The notes: a model not told the origin generated them from the letters alone. 64,000 nucleotides of DNA from Rhodoblastus sp963804045 (GCA_963804045.1 CAWDOR010000009.1:62001-126000), one strand, 5' to 3'; counted from the first letter of the stretch, positions 16,759 through 25,524 are shown. Program-made: numbers and translations.

Positions 16759-17279
16759 GCGCGCCGCCCGAGACGGAAAAAGGCGCGGCGATCCAGGGCG
16801 GCAGGCTCTCCCGGCGCTTTGGGTTCGGGCGCGGGAGCCGGTGGCGGCGCACCTTTCCGCAATGCCGGCGGCGCATGCATCACCGCCTCCATGGCGTTTT
16901 GCGCGGTGGCCAGCGCCGCCGCGTGATCGACGAAATCCTGCATGGGCGAGAACAGGGAGGCGAACAGCAGCCGGTCGAAACCGTCGAGATCGGTGGCGAG
17001 AAAATCGATATTGCCCGCCGGCAGCGCCAGGGTTTTTGTCGCGCCTGGCCGCTCCTCGACCTTGGCAGCGCCTGCGCGCGGCGCGGCGACAATATTCATG
17101 AACCAGGGCGTCAGCACGATACCCAGCGAAAAATCGCCGAAGCGGCGGAAGCCCACCGCCGCCACGTCCAAGGCCTCGTTGCAGATCGGCACGTCCTTCA
17201 TGCAACGGATGTAGATATCGCGGAAATGCTCTTCGAGCCGCGCGGCCAGTTCCGATGCTTCGCTGTCGATCTCAGTCAT
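16755..17279 (-). CDS. hupJ: Hydrogenase assembly chaperone HupJ (HybE family)
   Basis: A 174-residue member of the HybE/HupJ family, with conserved segments MKDVPICNEALDVAAVGFR and the LTPWFMNIV core. The C-terminal 40 residues are proline-rich. Family members help HupS/HupL assembly or Tat export. Its start is two residues inside the hupI 3' end, so the genes overlap by 8 bases, and its stop overlaps hupK. Confidence 0.85.
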   Translation of the reverse strand: MTEIDSEASELAARLEEHFRDIYIRCMKDVPICNEALDVAAVGFRRFGDFSLGIVLTPWFMNIVAAPRAGAAKVEERPGATKTLALPAGNIDFLATDLDGFDRLLFASLFSPMQDFVDHAAALATAQNAMEAVMHAPPALRKGAPPPAPAPEPKAPGEPAALDRRAFFRLGRRA

Positions 17280-17487
17280 TTTTCTCCAGCCGCATGAAAC
17301 GCGATTGCGCGGCGTCGCAATTGGGGCAGCGCCAATCGTCGGGCAGAGCGGAAAAGGGCGTGCCTGGCGCGATCTGCCAGACCGGATCGCCCTCGGCTGG
17401 ATCGTAAACATGCCAGCAGACGCCGCATTCCATTTTCGCCTGGTCGTCGAGTCCCTCGGGCTTGCCGAAATGTTCGAAGCCGTTCAC
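17272..17487 (-). CDS. hupI: Rubredoxin HupI
   Basis: A 71-residue rubredoxin with the paired iron-binding motifs CGVC (about 22-25) and CPNC (about 55-58). HupI-type rubredoxins are needed for making active uptake hydrogenase in air, probably as an electron carrier in Fe-S maturation of HupS. It begins with GTG, which overlaps the hupH stop as GTGA; this fixes the start. A longer open frame upstream lacks rubredoxin features. Confidence 0.9.
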   Translation of the reverse strand: MNGFEHFGKPEGLDDQAKMECGVCWHVYDPAEGDPVWQIAPGTPFSALPDDWRCPNCDAAQSRFMRLEKND

Positions 17488-18335
17488 GAGAAATAGGCCT
17501 CTTCGATCTCGCGCAGACGCGTGGCGCTGTCGGCGAAATCCTCGTCGGCCGCGCAGGCCGCCGCCGGCGGCGCGCCGATTTCCAGCGTGTCCAGCACGAT
17601 CTCGTCGGAGGCGTTGAAATATTGCACCGACCAGACATGCAGCGTCGCCGTCGATTGCACGCGGCAGGAGCCATAGCCCTTGGAAATCAGCTTGACCGCG
17701 CCGGCGCCGAGGGTCTTTTGCAGGAAGCCCATGTCCACCGGATTCATCGGCAGCAGCGAGAAGGTGATGGTGTGGCTCTTGTCGCCAGACTGGTAAGCCT
17801 GCGAACGGGCGCCAATTTCCTGCAGAAGCGGCATGACATTCATCGCCCCTTCGGGCGCCGCGCCATAAGACAAGGGCTTGCAGGTGTTCAAAGCGGCGCG
17901 CTTGACGATTTCCGGCAGGCTGGAGACTTCGAGATAATCGGCGAACAGCTTGCCTTCCGGATCGGTGAAGCGCACCCGCCACAGGCCGGCCATATTGGCT
18001 TCCTGAATCTGGGCGCCGACGCCGTCGGGGAGAGCCACCACGCCGGCGACTTCGCCATCGCCGATGGCTTCGGAAATCAACCGTTTCTCGTCGTCGGAAA
18101 ACTCCGTGAGGTCGAACAATTGGCCGGGCGTCGCCGCCTTTTGCGTTTCGAGCGCCGCGACGATATGCGGCAGCATTTCGCGCACGCGGGGACAGGCCTT
18201 GGCCAAAGCCTCGCCCTCGCCGGTGGCCAGCAGCGACAGACGCCGTCCCGCCGTCATTTCTTCGCCCGCGCCGATGCGCAACACGGTCATGGCCTCATCG
18301 GCGCCTTCCGGCGCGACCCAGAATCCGGCTTTCAT
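17484..18335 (-). CDS. hupH: Hydrogenase expression/formation protein HupH
   Basis: A 283-residue HupH (HyaF family). It carries NPVDMGFLQKTLGAG and GYGSCRVQSTATLHVWSVQYFN, the best conserved block of this family. HupH is required for full uptake-hydrogenase activity; its biochemical role is unclear. It sits between hupG (15-base gap) and hupI (4-base overlap). Length is typical. Confidence 0.9.
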   Translation of the reverse strand: MKAGFWVAPEGADEAMTVLRIGAGEEMTAGRRLSLLATGEGEALAKACPRVREMLPHIVAALETQKAATPGQLFDLTEFSDDEKRLISEAIGDGEVAGVVALPDGVGAQIQEANMAGLWRVRFTDPEGKLFADYLEVSSLPEIVKRAALNTCKPLSYGAAPEGAMNVMPLLQEIGARSQAYQSGDKSHTITFSLLPMNPVDMGFLQKTLGAGAVKLISKGYGSCRVQSTATLHVWSVQYFNASDEIVLDTLEIGAPPAAACAADEDFADSATRLREIEEAYFS

Positions 18336-18350
18336 GTCGCTCTCCCTGTC

Positions 18351-18788
18351 TTATGCGTTTTGCGTGCGGGAAAATTGGGTTTTCGGACCCTGCGGTCCCG
18401 CCAGAACCGGCGCCTCGGGCGCCAGCATCGCCGCGATTTTTTCCAGATATTCCGCCCAATCGAGGATTTTCGGCAGGACGCCGACCGGCTGGCCGTCACG
18501 GGTCACGGCGATCGAGGGCAAGACAAAGACCTGAAAGCGGCTCTTCAGCGCCGCCTCCGCCTCCGGCGCGACCAGCGCGCCGCGAACCCTGCCCGCGAAA
18601 ACCTTCAGCAATTCCGGAAACAGCACCGCGACGTCGGACGCTTCCGGGCGCGGCGCCCCGGCGCCGGAAAAGAACAGCAAAGCATGTTGGCAATCGCCGC
18701 CGGACGCGAAAAAGCCCTCTATGGAAGCTTCGTCGACCGTCGGCAGGCCGTGGCGCGTGACCAGCGCATTCAACAGGGCATGATCCAT
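18351..18788 (-). CDS. hupG: Hydrogenase accessory protein HupG (HyaE family, thioredoxin-like)
   Basis: A 145-residue protein of the HyaE/HupG family with a thioredoxin-like fold but no CXXC active site. HupG/HyaE binds the Tat signal of the small subunit and acts as a proof-reading chaperone. The start MDHALLNALVTRHGLPTVDE is the usual family N-terminus; a further ATG 51 bases upstream adds nothing conserved. A 139-base gap separates it from hupF. Confidence 0.88.
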   Translation of the reverse strand: MDHALLNALVTRHGLPTVDEASIEGFFASGGDCQHALLFFSGAGAPRPEASDVAVLFPELLKVFAGRVRGALVAPEAEAALKSRFQVFVLPSIAVTRDGQPVGVLPKILDWAEYLEKIAAMLAPEAPVLAGPQGPKTQFSRTQNA

Positions 18789-18927
18789 TGACGTTTCCTC
18801 GTTTTGCCTCGCTTCCGCAAGAAGCGCGCCAAGCATCAAGAGCTTTAAATGCCTGGCCTTTCACCAACGTGACGTCGCCAAGATGGAAAGATTTTTTATA
18901 TCAAAGGAAAGCTGCTTTCCAGCCTTT

Positions 18928-19218
18928 TCAGCGCAAATGTTCCGGCAATTGCGGTTCGCGGTCGATCAGATCGGCGAAGGCGGACTCGAAATCCTCACCG
19001 CGCAACGCCGCTTCCAGTCCCTGCAAAGCTTTCTCGATCAGCGTCGCTTCTTCCGCATCGAGCACGCGCACCGCGCTGTCTATATGCACAAGCAATTGCG
19101 CGCCGACGGGCTGGCGGCCGATCAGCAGCACCGAGACGCGGCGGCGCTCGTCGCCCCGCGCGCAAAGCGCGGTGACATCGTCGCCCTCAATCACGGTCAT
19201 CGGCACGCCCAGGCACAT
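18928..19218 (-). CDS. hupF: HypC/HupF family hydrogenase chaperone HupF
   Basis: A 96-residue HypC paralogue starting MCLGVPMTVIEG with the functional Cys2. HupF binds the HupL precursor and stabilises it, especially under oxygen. Compared with HypC it has the longer C-terminus usual for HupF. It lies after hupD, separated by 150 bases that hold a strong hairpin. The ATG shown gives the invariant MCLG start. Confidence 0.92.
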   Translation of the reverse strand: MCLGVPMTVIEGDDVTALCARGDERRRVSVLLIGRQPVGAQLLVHIDSAVRVLDAEEATLIEKALQGLEAALRGEDFESAFADLIDREPQLPEHLR

Positions 19219-19299
19219 TTTTGGCTCCAGACCCCATCGGGGAAATTGAAATTGGCCCCTCGGCGCGAGCGGGTCAACCCGCATCCCGAGAAACAAAGG

Positions 19300-19330
19300 G
19301 GCGGCGCGGCTCCAAAGGAGCCGCGCCGCC
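19300..19330 (-). terminator. Strong hairpin between hupD and hupF
   Basis: A perfect 14-base stem (left arm GGCGGCGCGGCTCC) with a three-base loop, followed on the minus strand by CCCTTTGTTTCTC. It could act as a partial terminator or as an mRNA-stabilising stem between the structural and accessory halves of the operon. The moderate U content argues for incomplete termination. Confidence 0.6.
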
Positions 19331-19370
19331 AATGCACAACGAGTCGCGGAGCGAGCCGTCGTGGGAGGAG

Positions 19371-19940
19371 TCATCCCGCCGCCATAGGTCTTTCATAGCT
19401 GGCGTGGTCAATATCATTGGCGAGCAGCGGCGCGACAGTTTCGCCCGGCGCGCGGCGGAAGCAGGGCGCGCCCCATTGCTCCAGCACGGTCGCCGCGACT
19501 TCGGCGGACCGGACCAACTGGGCACGCACCGGGTCGGTCAGTCGGCCGCCCCAGTTCTCCAGATCCTCCGGCTGGCAGCCGATCAGCGCCAGTTTTTCCG
19601 GATAGCCGCCGAGCAGATCGGCCGCCGACAGCACTTCCTGAAAACCGGTCTGATGCAGGCTCATTTTTTTCGCGCCGGTGAATTTGGGCACTTCGTCGCC
19701 CTGGATCAGCTTCAGCATCCCCGGCTCCAGTCCGTAATCTATGGCGTCGAAGACCAGCAAATAGTCGGCCTCCTGGACGAATTGCACGAGGTAGAGCCCC
19801 TGGGTGCCGCCGTCGAGCAGGCTGACATTTTCCGGGACGCGGTAAAGCAGGTTGAACATTTCCAGGGCGCGGACGCCGAAGCCCTCGTCCGCCCAGAGGA
19901 TATTGCCAATGCCGAGAACAAGGATTTTCTTGGCTTCCAT
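19371..19940 (-). CDS. hupD: Hydrogenase maturation endopeptidase HupD
   Basis: A HyaD/HupD protease that removes the C-terminal peptide of HupL after nickel insertion. It starts MEAKKILVLGIGNILWADEGFG, where the Glu of ADEGFG is a nickel-contacting residue; the Asp of LLVFDAIDYG and the His of MSLHQTG are the other two. A GAGG ribosome-binding site lies before this ATG; an ATG 15 bases upstream would overlap hupC. 189 residues, normal length. Confidence 0.92.
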   Translation of the reverse strand: MEAKKILVLGIGNILWADEGFGVRALEMFNLLYRVPENVSLLDGGTQGLYLVQFVQEADYLLVFDAIDYGLEPGMLKLIQGDEVPKFTGAKKMSLHQTGFQEVLSAADLLGGYPEKLALIGCQPEDLENWGGRLTDPVRAQLVRSAEVAATVLEQWGAPCFRRAPGETVAPLLANDIDHASYERPMAAG

Positions 19941-19941
19941 C

Positions 19942-20664
19942 TCACACCTCGTCACGGAACTGGCGCTCGCCGGAGATCATTGACGAGATCATGCTCTGGC
20001 GCGACATGATGTCCTCGCGCACCGCCGCGTAAATATGGACGATGGTGAACAGCACCAGCGCCCACATGCCCAAATGGTGGAACGTGTGCACGTCCTGGCT
20101 ATTGGGGAAGATCGAGAACACCCAGCCGAACAGCGTGTAGAACGTCGAAGCATGTCCCGCGCCCTCGGAATACAGCGCCATGCCCGTGCAGATCATGAAG
20201 GCTGTGCCCAGCGTGAACACGGCGAACATCATCGTATGCGCCAGTGGATTATGCCCAACATATTGCTTGGGATATTTTTCCAGAAAGGCGTACCAGCGGA
20301 TTTCATGCAGCACGCCCCTCCAGAAATGCCCGTGCCAAAACGGAATATAGAAAATCTGCTTGGAATTGGCGTTGCCGACAAAAGCCCAGAGAATGCGCAT
20401 CAGGAAAAACACCGCCATGGTCTGCCCGGCGGCGAAATGAGCGAAGCGAATATAGCCCATCTGGAAATGGGCGCTGGCCTCGCCGGAGAGCGAACCCGGC
20501 GGCGTGGCGATCAGATAACCCGTGACGAACAGGGTCACCATGCACAGCGCGTTGACCCAATGCCAGATGCGCACCGGAGCCTGATAGACATAGACCGTGC
20601 GGCGGGCGACGACCTTTTCGCCATGCGAGTCGTCGATGTCGGCGACATGCGTCAATTCAGTCAT
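19942..20664 (-). CDS. hupC: Ni/Fe-hydrogenase b-type cytochrome subunit HupC
   Basis: A 240-residue membrane cytochrome b with four helices. Conserved histidines are in VRIWHWVNAL (helix 1), FAHFAAGQ, HTFHHLGMWALV and IVHIYAAVRED. It anchors HupSL to the periplasmic face and passes electrons from H2 to the quinone pool. It starts 80 bases after hupL, with stem-loops in the gap, and its 3' end abuts hupD. Confidence 0.95.
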   Translation of the reverse strand: MTELTHVADIDDSHGEKVVARRTVYVYQAPVRIWHWVNALCMVTLFVTGYLIATPPGSLSGEASAHFQMGYIRFAHFAAGQTMAVFFLMRILWAFVGNANSKQIFYIPFWHGHFWRGVLHEIRWYAFLEKYPKQYVGHNPLAHTMMFAVFTLGTAFMICTGMALYSEGAGHASTFYTLFGWVFSIFPNSQDVHTFHHLGMWALVLFTIVHIYAAVREDIMSRQSMISSMISGERQFRDEV

Positions 20665-20711
20665 TACGACCTCCCATAAATTTGGCTCTTGCCGCCTCGC
20701 GGCGGAATGGG

Positions 20712-20734
20712 GGCGCGGGATTTTTCCCCGCGCC
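20712..20734 (-). promoter_or_regulatory. Stem-loop between hupL and hupC
   Basis: Perfect 8-base arms (GGCGCGGG / CCCGCGCC) around a seven-base AT-rich loop, 11 bases after the hupL stop. A second small hairpin (CCGCC / GGCGG, 20692-20705) follows. Such stems commonly protect hupSL mRNA or cause partial termination, giving more HupSL than accessory proteins. No long U tract is present. Confidence 0.45.
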
Positions 20735-20744
20735 AGTCGTTGGT

Positions 20745-22535
20745 TCAGCGCACCGTGACCTTCGCCATTTCCTGGCCGTCCTCGCTCATGACGTGGGTCG
20801 AGCAGGCGAGGCAGGGATCGAAGCTGTGCAGGGTGCGCAGGATTTCGATGGGCTGCGCGGGATCGGCCATGGGCGTGTCCATCAGCGAGGCCTCGAAGGC
20901 GCCGATATTGCCCTTCGGGTCGCGCGGCGAACCGTTCCAGGTGGTGGGCACCACCGCCTGGTAATTGTCGATCTTGCCGTCCTTGATCTTGATCCAATGG
21001 GCCAGCGCGCCGCGCGGCGCCTCGGTGAAGCCGACGCCCTTGACTTCCGCCGGCCAGGTCTTGGGGTCCCATTTCTCCACATTGGCGGTCGAACTGTCGC
21101 CGGCCTTGATATTGGCGACCAGCTTTTCATAGAAATGCAGCATCTTGTACCCGGCCCACTGGCTTTCCAGCGCGCGGGCCGCCGTGCGTCCCAGCGTCGA
21201 GAACAACGCCGGCAGCGGCAGACCCAGGTCCTTGAGCAGCTTGTCGACGGGGTCCTTGAACTCCGACTTGCCCTGGGCGTAGCCGACCACCCAGCGGGCG
21301 AGCGGGCCGACTTCCATGGCGTTGCCCTTCCAGCGCGGCGACTTGATCCAGCTGTATTTGCCGCCCTCGTCGAGGTTCTCGATATTGGTCTTGGTCCCCT
21401 TGGCGTTGGGGCCGAGCTCGTAATGCGGCTCGGTCACGCCATCCCAGGGATGCAGGCCCTTGGTCTCGTCGGGATACTTGTACCAGCTGTGGGTGACGAA
21501 TTCCTGGATTTCCTCGGGATCCCTGTGATTGACCGGGAAGATCTCCTTGAGATTGCCGTTGATGATCGCGCCCTGCGGCAAGCTGAGATTGGCCGCCGTA
21601 TAATCATTGGCGTGTTCGGGAATATCGCCATAGGCGAGCACGCTCTTGCCCGACAGGCCCCCGCCATAGAGCCAGTCCTTGTAAAAGGAGCCGATGGCCG
21701 CGACATCGGGCAGATAGACCAGATTGTTGAATTCGATCGAGCGGTCGATGATCTCCTTGACGAAGTTCAGCCGCTCCATGTTGATCGCGCCGACGCCGCC
21801 AATGCCATCGACATTGATCGGACAGGGCACGCCGCCCACCAGCCAGTTCGGATGCGGATTCTTGCCGCCGAAGATGGTGTGGATCTTGACGATGTCCTTC
21901 TGGAAGTCGAGCGCTTCAAGATAATGGGCGACCGCCATCAGATTGGCCTCCGCCGGCAGCCGATAGGCCTTGCTGCCCCAATAGCCGTTCTTGAACGGGC
22001 CGAGCTGGCCGGACTCGACGAATTTCTTCAGCCGAGTCTGCAAATCCTTGAAATAGCCGGGCGAGGACAAAGGCCAGGAGGAGATCGACTGCGCCAGCGC
22101 CGAAGTCGCCTTGGGATCGGCCGAAAGCGCCGAGACCACATCCACCCAGTCGAGCGCATGCAGATGGTAGAAATGCACGATGTGATCGTGGACCTGAAGC
22201 GCCAGCTGCATGATGTTGCGGATGCTGTTGGCGTTTTCCGGAATCTTGATTTGCAGCGCGTCTTCGACCGCGCGCACCGAGGTCAGCGCGTGGGTGCCGG
22301 TGCAGACGCCGCAGATCCGCTCGGTAAAAGCCCAGGCGTCGCGCGGATCGCGGTTCTTGAGAATGACTTCGATGCCGCGCCACATGGTGCCCGTGGACAC
22401 CGCGTTGCGGATGACATTGTTGGAGTCGACATTCACCTCGACACGCATATGGCCTTCAATGCGCGTCACCGGATCGACGACAATGCGCTTGCCGGAAGTG
22501 TCGAGGTTGAAACCGTTCGGGGTCTGGACGGTCAT
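20745..22535 (-). CDS. hupL: [NiFe] uptake hydrogenase large subunit HupL
   Basis: A 596-residue catalytic subunit. The N-terminal nickel motif RICGVCTGTH has Cys75 and Cys78, and the C-terminal motif DPCLACSTH ends at His581, followed by a 15-residue peptide that HupD removes. The four cysteines bind the Ni-Fe(CN)2CO centre that splits H2. The partner is HupS, 50 bases upstream, and membrane attachment is through HupC. Together with HupC and the Tat signal on HupS this fits a group 1 membrane-bound uptake hydrogenase. It is exported folded with HupS, having no signal peptide of its own. Confidence 0.97.
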   Translation of the reverse strand: MTVQTPNGFNLDTSGKRIVVDPVTRIEGHMRVEVNVDSNNVIRNAVSTGTMWRGIEVILKNRDPRDAWAFTERICGVCTGTHALTSVRAVEDALQIKIPENANSIRNIMQLALQVHDHIVHFYHLHALDWVDVVSALSADPKATSALAQSISSWPLSSPGYFKDLQTRLKKFVESGQLGPFKNGYWGSKAYRLPAEANLMAVAHYLEALDFQKDIVKIHTIFGGKNPHPNWLVGGVPCPINVDGIGGVGAINMERLNFVKEIIDRSIEFNNLVYLPDVAAIGSFYKDWLYGGGLSGKSVLAYGDIPEHANDYTAANLSLPQGAIINGNLKEIFPVNHRDPEEIQEFVTHSWYKYPDETKGLHPWDGVTEPHYELGPNAKGTKTNIENLDEGGKYSWIKSPRWKGNAMEVGPLARWVVGYAQGKSEFKDPVDKLLKDLGLPLPALFSTLGRTAARALESQWAGYKMLHFYEKLVANIKAGDSSTANVEKWDPKTWPAEVKGVGFTEAPRGALAHWIKIKDGKIDNYQAVVPTTWNGSPRDPKGNIGAFEASLMDTPMADPAQPIEILRTLHSFDPCLACSTHVMSEDGQEMAKVTVR

Positions 22536-22585
22536 GGCTGCGTTTCCTCAGGATTGGAATTGGTTTTATCGACGAAACAGGCGCG

Positions 22586-23677
22586 TCAGACTTCTTCCGG
22601 CGCCTTGTGGTCGTGCTTGACGGTCAGCCGGCTGACGGCGGTCACGGCGGCATGGGCGGCGACGGCGACGCCGACGACTCCCGCCGCGGCCAGGCCGACC
22701 TTGTCGGCATTGGCCTCAACGCCAAACTGGTTGATGTTGGACAGGCGCTGGTAGAACGGCCCCTTGTCCCAGAACCCGTCTTCCGAACAGCCGATGCAAC
22801 CGTGTCCGGACTGGATCGGGAAGGAGACGCCGTCGTTCCAGCGCACGGTGGAGCAGGCGTTATAGGTGGTCGGACCCTTGCAGCCCATCTTGTAGAGGCA
22901 GAAGCCCTTTTTGGCGTTTTCGTCGTCCCATTCCTCGACGAATTGCCCCGCGTCGAAATGCGGGCGGCGATAGCATTTGTCGTGGATGCGCTGCGAATAG
23001 AACATTTGCGGGCGGCCCTGGCGGTCGAGCGAGGGCAGCTTGCCGAAAGTGGTGATATAGGTGACCACGCCGGTCATGACCTCGGCGATGGGCGGGCATC
23101 CCGGCACCTTGATGATCGGCTTGTCCTTGATCACCTTGTCGATCGGCGTGGCCTGGGTCGGATTGGGCTTGGCGGCCTGGACGCAGCCCCAGGAGGCGCA
23201 GGCGCCCCAGGCGATGATCGCCATGGCGTCTTCCGCCATCCATTTCAGCTTCTCGACGAAGGGCTTGCCGCCGTCGATGCAGAACATGCCGCCTTCGTTG
23301 AGCGGCGGATTGCCCTCGACCGCGAGAATATACTTGCCCTTGTATTTCTCCTTGGTCTCCTCGAGGATCGCCTCGGCCTGATGGCCGGCGGCGGCCATGA
23401 TGGTGTCGTCATAGTCAAGCGAGATCATCGACAGCACGACATCCTTCACGAGGGGATGCGCCGAGCGAATGAAGCTTTCCGAGCAGCAGGTGCATTCGAG
23501 ACCGTGCATCCAGATCACCGGCACGCGCGGCTGGGTCTCCAGCGCCTGGGCGACATCAGCCGCGCCGGTCGCGCCCAGACCCATGCTGGCGGCGGTCAGC
23601 GAACAGAATTTGGTGAAATTGCGCCGCGTGATCCCCTGCCGGCGAATCACATCATAAAAGGTTTCGGTTCCCGACAT
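22586..23677 (-). CDS. hupS: [NiFe] uptake hydrogenase small subunit HupS
   Basis: A 363-residue Fe-S subunit. A Tat signal (RRNFTKF near 18-24, then a hydrophobic stretch) is followed by the proximal cluster motif CTCCSES and further cluster ligands including CIGCSEDGFWDKGPFY, and a C-terminal membrane helix near residues 325-345. It wires electrons from the HupL active site to HupC. It is the first gene of the long hup/hyp operon, about 100 bases downstream of a -24/-12 promoter. Confidence 0.97.
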   Translation of the reverse strand: MSGTETFYDVIRRQGITRRNFTKFCSLTAASMGLGATGAADVAQALETQPRVPVIWMHGLECTCCSESFIRSAHPLVKDVVLSMISLDYDDTIMAAAGHQAEAILEETKEKYKGKYILAVEGNPPLNEGGMFCIDGGKPFVEKLKWMAEDAMAIIAWGACASWGCVQAAKPNPTQATPIDKVIKDKPIIKVPGCPPIAEVMTGVVTYITTFGKLPSLDRQGRPQMFYSQRIHDKCYRRPHFDAGQFVEEWDDENAKKGFCLYKMGCKGPTTYNACSTVRWNDGVSFPIQSGHGCIGCSEDGFWDKGPFYQRLSNINQFGVEANADKVGLAAAGVVGVAVAAHAAVTAVSRLTVKHDHKAPEEV

Positions 23678-23787
23678 CGAGCGCCCTCCCTGCCCTGGTT
23701 TTTGCTGGGGCGGCGCCGGCGGAGCTTTTTTCCGAAGACGCGCCCGCGCGCCGGGAGCCTCGCCCCCACGCGGTTACGTCAAATATG

Positions 23788-23802
23788 GCAAGAAGGGCGC
23801 CA
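23788..23802 (-). promoter_or_regulatory. Sigma-54 (-24/-12) promoter of the hup operon
   Basis: The minus strand reads TGGCGCCCTTCTTGC, matching TGGCAC-N5-TTGC with exact GG/GC spacing. It predicts a start near 23777, about 100 bases before hupS. Just upstream (about 23815-23840) is an AT-rich stretch that could bind IHF. The operon encodes its own NtrC-type activator HoxA, which supports use of this site. Confidence 0.8.
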
Positions 23803-23934
23803 ACTGCGGCAATTTGGCATTTTCTATTTATTATCAGTCGTCTGCGCCTGATATCTCGACCCTGCGGCGCCCTGAAAACTGGAAAGCGCGCTGGCGCCGG
23901 CGAGGAACTTGCTTGGCGCCCCGCAAAAAATTCG

Positions 23935-24861
23935 TCAGCGCCGCGCCGCCTCGGCCAGAGCCGCCAGCCCCTCGGCGAAAGGCGTCGTCCGCCAGCCGAA
24001 ACGGCGGGTGAATTTGCCGCTGTCCACCAGATAGGGCCGGTCCGTCTGGAATGACATTTCACGCAATTCGTAAAGCGGTCGATTGATCAGGCCGACGAGG
24101 CCCGCGATCGGTCTGGGCAGGATATTGACTCGCGGCGCGACGCCCAACAGAGCGGCCGCCTCGCTGAGCAAATCGCGCAAAGACCGGGTTGGCGCATTGG
24201 GAACATGCCAGGCCTGGCCATAACATTCGGTCGGCGCATCGCGCAGATCGCGCAGCGCACGGGCGAAATCGGCGATATAAGTATAATCGTGCGGATGGTC
24301 TGGGCAGTAAGGGACCAGGGCCGACCGCCCCGCCGCCAGCCTTTTGACCCCCAATTCCCAGAGCACGGATGTCGCGGCATTGGCGCCGTAGAAATCGGAG
24401 GCGCGCACCGCGACCGCCTCGACACGTCCGGCGCCATGAGCCTCCTGCCAGAGCCGAGTGATTTTTGCGCGCAGAGCCGGCTTGCGGCCGTAATCGGTCA
24501 GCGGCATATCTTCGCTCAACGGCGCGGTTTGCGGGCCGTACATATAGAGATTGTCGGCGAAGACGAAGCGCGCGCGCGTTTCCGCGCAGACATCGAGCAT
24601 ATTGGCCATGGCCGCCGGCCAGGCTTGCGCCCAAAGGCGGGAGTCGTAGGGAAAGCCGAGCGCACAGATCAGCGCCCTGGCCCCCGCGCAGGCGGCGCGC
24701 AAAGCTTGCGCGTCGCGGACGTCGGCGGCGCGAAACTCGCCGCCCGGCGGCAAGTCTTGCGGCCCATGACGCTGCACGACGCGATACACTTCGCCGCGCT
24801 CGGAAAACTGGCGGGCAAGCTCGCGCCCGACCGGTCCGTAGCCAAGAATGACCGAAACCAT
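23935..24861 (-). CDS. NAD(P)-dependent epimerase/dehydratase family protein (atypical SDR)
   Basis: A 308-residue Rossmann protein starting MVSVILGYGPVGRELARQF, with the dinucleotide-binding motif GYGPVGREL in place of GxxGxxG. A YGRKPALR segment contains the likely catalytic Tyr and a nearby Lys is in that segment. The substrate is not predictable. It is inserted between hupUV and hupS but has no known hydrogenase role. Its ribosome binding site sits inside a perfect hairpin. The length is normal for extended or atypical SDRs. Confidence 0.75.
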   Translation of the reverse strand: MVSVILGYGPVGRELARQFSERGEVYRVVQRHGPQDLPPGGEFRAADVRDAQALRAACAGARALICALGFPYDSRLWAQAWPAAMANMLDVCAETRARFVFADNLYMYGPQTAPLSEDMPLTDYGRKPALRAKITRLWQEAHGAGRVEAVAVRASDFYGANAATSVLWELGVKRLAAGRSALVPYCPDHPHDYTYIADFARALRDLRDAPTECYGQAWHVPNAPTRSLRDLLSEAAALLGVAPRVNILPRPIAGLVGLINRPLYELREMSFQTDRPYLVDSGKFTRRFGWRTTPFAEGLAALAEAARR

Positions 24862-24865
24862 GAAA

Positions 24866-24888
24866 CCCTCCGGGTTGCGCCCGGAGGG
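24866..24888 (-). promoter_or_regulatory. Hairpin enclosing the ribosome binding site of the SDR gene
   Basis: Perfect 9-base arms (CCCTCCGGG / CCCGGAGGG) with a 5-base loop end four bases before the ATG. The 3' arm on the mRNA contains GGAGGG, the likely Shine-Dalgarno sequence, so folding would hide it. No U tract follows, so a terminator for the upstream gene is less likely. Confidence 0.6.
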
Positions 24889-24926
24889 ATGTTAACATAA
24901 TTTACATTCCGCGCGAAAGCGTGCTT

Positions 24927-25370
24927 TCAATAGCGCGCGACGACGCCGCGCTGGGGTTGGAAATCAGGCGGGCGGTTGACGATCGCCAGCGGCGGACCGG
25001 CGGGATTATGGGCATGGGCCAGCGTATATTGCTCTTCCAGGGCGATGGCCGAGTCGCTTTGCGGACGCGCGGACAGGGCATAGGCGGATGGCGGCGGGTT
25101 TTGCGGAGCGAAGTAGCCATATTGCGCTTCATAGGGCTCGGAGCCGAACAAGACCGCCCCGACGCCGGTTCTGCCGCCAGCCCCAATCCGCGAGCCAATG
25201 GCGCCGGCGATGAGACCGTGGGCGACATGTTGATGAAGAGCGCCGCGCAGGACGGCATGCGCCAGGACGCGGGCGACTGCGCCAGCAAAAGCATAGCAGG
25301 GCGAGGAAAGGGACAGGCCGGCCAAAAGCACCATGGTGGAGGCGGCGGCGGATTTGAACTTCATGTTCAC
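24927..25370 (-). CDS. Small secreted protein of unknown function
   Basis: A 147-residue protein with a Sec signal peptide (MKFKSAAASTMVLLAGLSLS, cleavage probably near CYAFA). The rest is Gly/Ala-rich, then Pro/Gln-rich, ending GVVARY. I do not recognise the family. It lies between hupV and the SDR gene on the same strand, with 150 bases on the hupV side and 65 on the other. Coding is supported by GC-rich third positions and the clean signal peptide. Confidence 0.55.
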   Translation of the reverse strand: MNMKFKSAAASTMVLLAGLSLSSPCYAFAGAVARVLAHAVLRGALHQHVAHGLIAGAIGSRIGAGGRTGVGAVLFGSEPYEAQYGYFAPQNPPPSAYALSARPQSDSAIALEEQYTLAHAHNPAGPPLAIVNRPPDFQPQRGVVARY

Positions 25371-25524
25371 GCTCCATACAACAAAAAAAGCAAAAGCTTT
25401 GCTGGCGCAAATTAAGAGGGAAATGGTTTCAAGAATTTAAGGAAAAAACCGCCATCGGCGAAGATTTTGTTTAAGGTAAAAAGCGCCTTAACCATAGGTT
25501 TGCAGAGCGTCCGTCCCGCCTTTC

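Noticed and set aside
19300..19330. Relation of the hupD-hupF hairpin to the rbbA element
   Set aside because: Both are GC palindromes with a CTTTGT-like stretch near, but the arms and loops differ, so similarity could be compositional.
20682..22754. A long open frame of 690 codons opposite hupL and the hupS 3' end
   Set aside because: It is a shadow of GC-rich third positions: composition is Arg/Gly/Asp-rich with no fold or family, and the hupL frame is fully conserved.
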